In this document: positions 63,421 to 64,000 of the stretch, piece by piece | Layout: each line of letters opens with the position of its first letter | How positions within the stretch are numbered: position 1 is the first letter of the stretch | From: UBA2357 sp041916775 | Lineage (GTDB): Bacteria; Pseudomonadota; Gammaproteobacteria; Burkholderiales; Rhodocyclaceae | Length of the DNA stretch: 64,000 nt | Reading direction: 5' to 3' | Assembly: GCA_041916775.1 (NCBI GenBank) | Contig: JAYRYZ010000028.1 | Coordinates: 1-64,000, forward strand | Translations under genes and position numbers: made by a program | Notes under the pieces: generated by a model | Told to the model about the DNA's origin: nothing | The model's input: the letters and a program-made list of their open reading frames with translations, nothing else | Database searches by the model: none

Positions 63421-64000
63421 ATGAAACCCTGCAATATCCTCTACGCCCAATCCGGCGGTGTTACCGCGGTGATCAATGCCTCAGCCGCCGGCGTCATCGA
63501 AGCGGCACGCGCCGCCGCGCCGCGTACCGGGCGTATGCTCGCCGCGCGAAACGGCATTCTCGGCGTGCTCGCGGAGGAAGTCGTGGATACCGCGGTGATG
63601 TCGTCCGAGGACATCGAGGCGCTGTCCCACACGCCGGGTGGTGCATTCGGGTCTTGCCGTTTCGACCTCGACCGGCCGGAGGACAACCCGGCACAGTTCG
63701 ATCGGGTCTTCGACGTCTTCGCCGCCCATGACATCGGCGCCTTCCTTTACAACGGTGGCAATGGCTCGATGGATGCGGTCGCGAAGCTCTCGCGTGCGGC
63801 GCGCGCACGCGGCTATCCGCTCGTCTGCATCGGTGTGCCGAAGACGGTGGACAACGACCTCGAGGGCAGTGACTGTTCTCCTGGCTTCGGCTCCGCGGCG
63901 AAATACGTGGCCACCGCAATGCTCGAATCCGGTCGCGATCTTGATGCGATGACTGCGAACACCGGGCGTGCCTTCGTGATGGAGGTGATGGGGCGCAATG
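63421..64000 (+). CDS. 6-phosphofructokinase family protein (5' part)
   Basis: The first 193 residues; the gene continues beyond the window. It is clearly of the PfkA/PPi-PFK superfamily: YAQSGGVTAVINA at the N terminus, GGNGS at 112-116, PKTVDNDL from 140, SPGFGSAAKY and EVMGRN at the end. The phospho-donor signatures disagree. Gly at position 115 (the G104 site of E. coli PfkA) is ATP-like, while Lys at 141 (G124 site) is PPi-like, and the ATP-motif Asp is Asn. I therefore leave ATP versus pyrophosphate open. It would phosphorylate fructose 6-phosphate, or work reversibly if PPi-dependent. Confidence 0.9.
   Translation, partial: MKPCNILYAQSGGVTAVINASAAGVIEAARAAAPRTGRMLAARNGILGVLAEEVVDTAVMSSEDIEALSHTPGGAFGSCRFDLDRPEDNPAQFDRVFDVFAAHDIGAFLYNGGNGSMDAVAKLSRAARARGYPLVCIGVPKTVDNDLEGSDCSPGFGSAAKYVATAMLESGRDLDAMTANTGRAFVMEVMGRN

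Overview
This is a gene-dense, GC-rich chromosomal window. Gene content and protein style suggest a betaproteobacterium of the Rhodocyclales/Zoogloeaceae type (Thauera, Azoarcus or Aromatoleum-like). The reasons are flhDC together with cheZ, a 3-hydroxybutyrate oligomer hydrolase with sigma-54 control, hemerythrin/DUF2249 genes, and the exbB-exbD-lpxK-ycaR-kdsB-adk order. That assignment is inference; no rRNA or other taxonomic marker is present. I found no rRNA, tRNA or CRISPR array.

Layout. 1-125: 3' end of a group II intron (domains V and VI). 0.2-6.2 kb: orphan ParA-like ATPase, SHOCT protein, stand-alone DUF2126 protein, TerC-like membrane protein, trmA. 6.3-13.6 kb: signalling block with a chemoreceptor behind a sigma-28 promoter, an FMN reductase, and three diguanylate cyclases in a row that share an N-terminal module. 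13.9-16.6 kb: YbaN-like protein, then an FNR/DNR-type box and a hemerythrin-DUF2249-membrane protein operon. 16.6-19.8 kb: 8-oxoguanine deaminase and a two-gene chromate transporter. 19.9-26.6 kb: a sigma-54 regulon made of an enhancer-binding protein, a CoA-transferase operon on one side and a secreted 3HB-oligomer hydrolase on the other. Each target has its own -24/-12 promoter and GTCYCA-N4-TGRGAY-like palindromes. 26.7-41.0 kb: purine catabolism (guanine deaminase, BMP-type purine/nucleoside ABC importer, xdhABC), interrupted by a large HD-GYP sensor. 41.2-43.9 kb: NUDIX hydrolase and an HDOD/pseudo-receiver/GGDEF protein. 43.9-55.0 kb: motility and chemotaxis (flhDC, motAB, a kinase-less Hpt-CheW protein, cheR, two cheV, cheY, cheZ, cheA), punctuated by sigma-28 promoters. 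55-64 kb: housekeeping genes (tal, truC, sodB, xseA, exbBD, lpxK, ycaR, kdsB, adk) and the start of a phosphofructokinase.

How the parts fit. FlhDC should switch on the flagellar regulon. FliA would then read the -35/-10 pairs found before motA, the hpt-cheW gene, cheV and the distant chemoreceptor at 6.3 kb. At least five c-di-GMP proteins (four GGDEF, one HD-GYP) lie around this motility block. In the sigma-54 regulon, extracellular or periplasmic cleavage of 3HB oligomers would supply 3-hydroxybutyrate/acetoacetate, and the CoA-transferase could activate it; a 175-residue protein of unknown function is translationally coupled to the transferase. The purine genes together could import nucleosides/purines and convert guanine and 8-oxoguanine to xanthine/urate.
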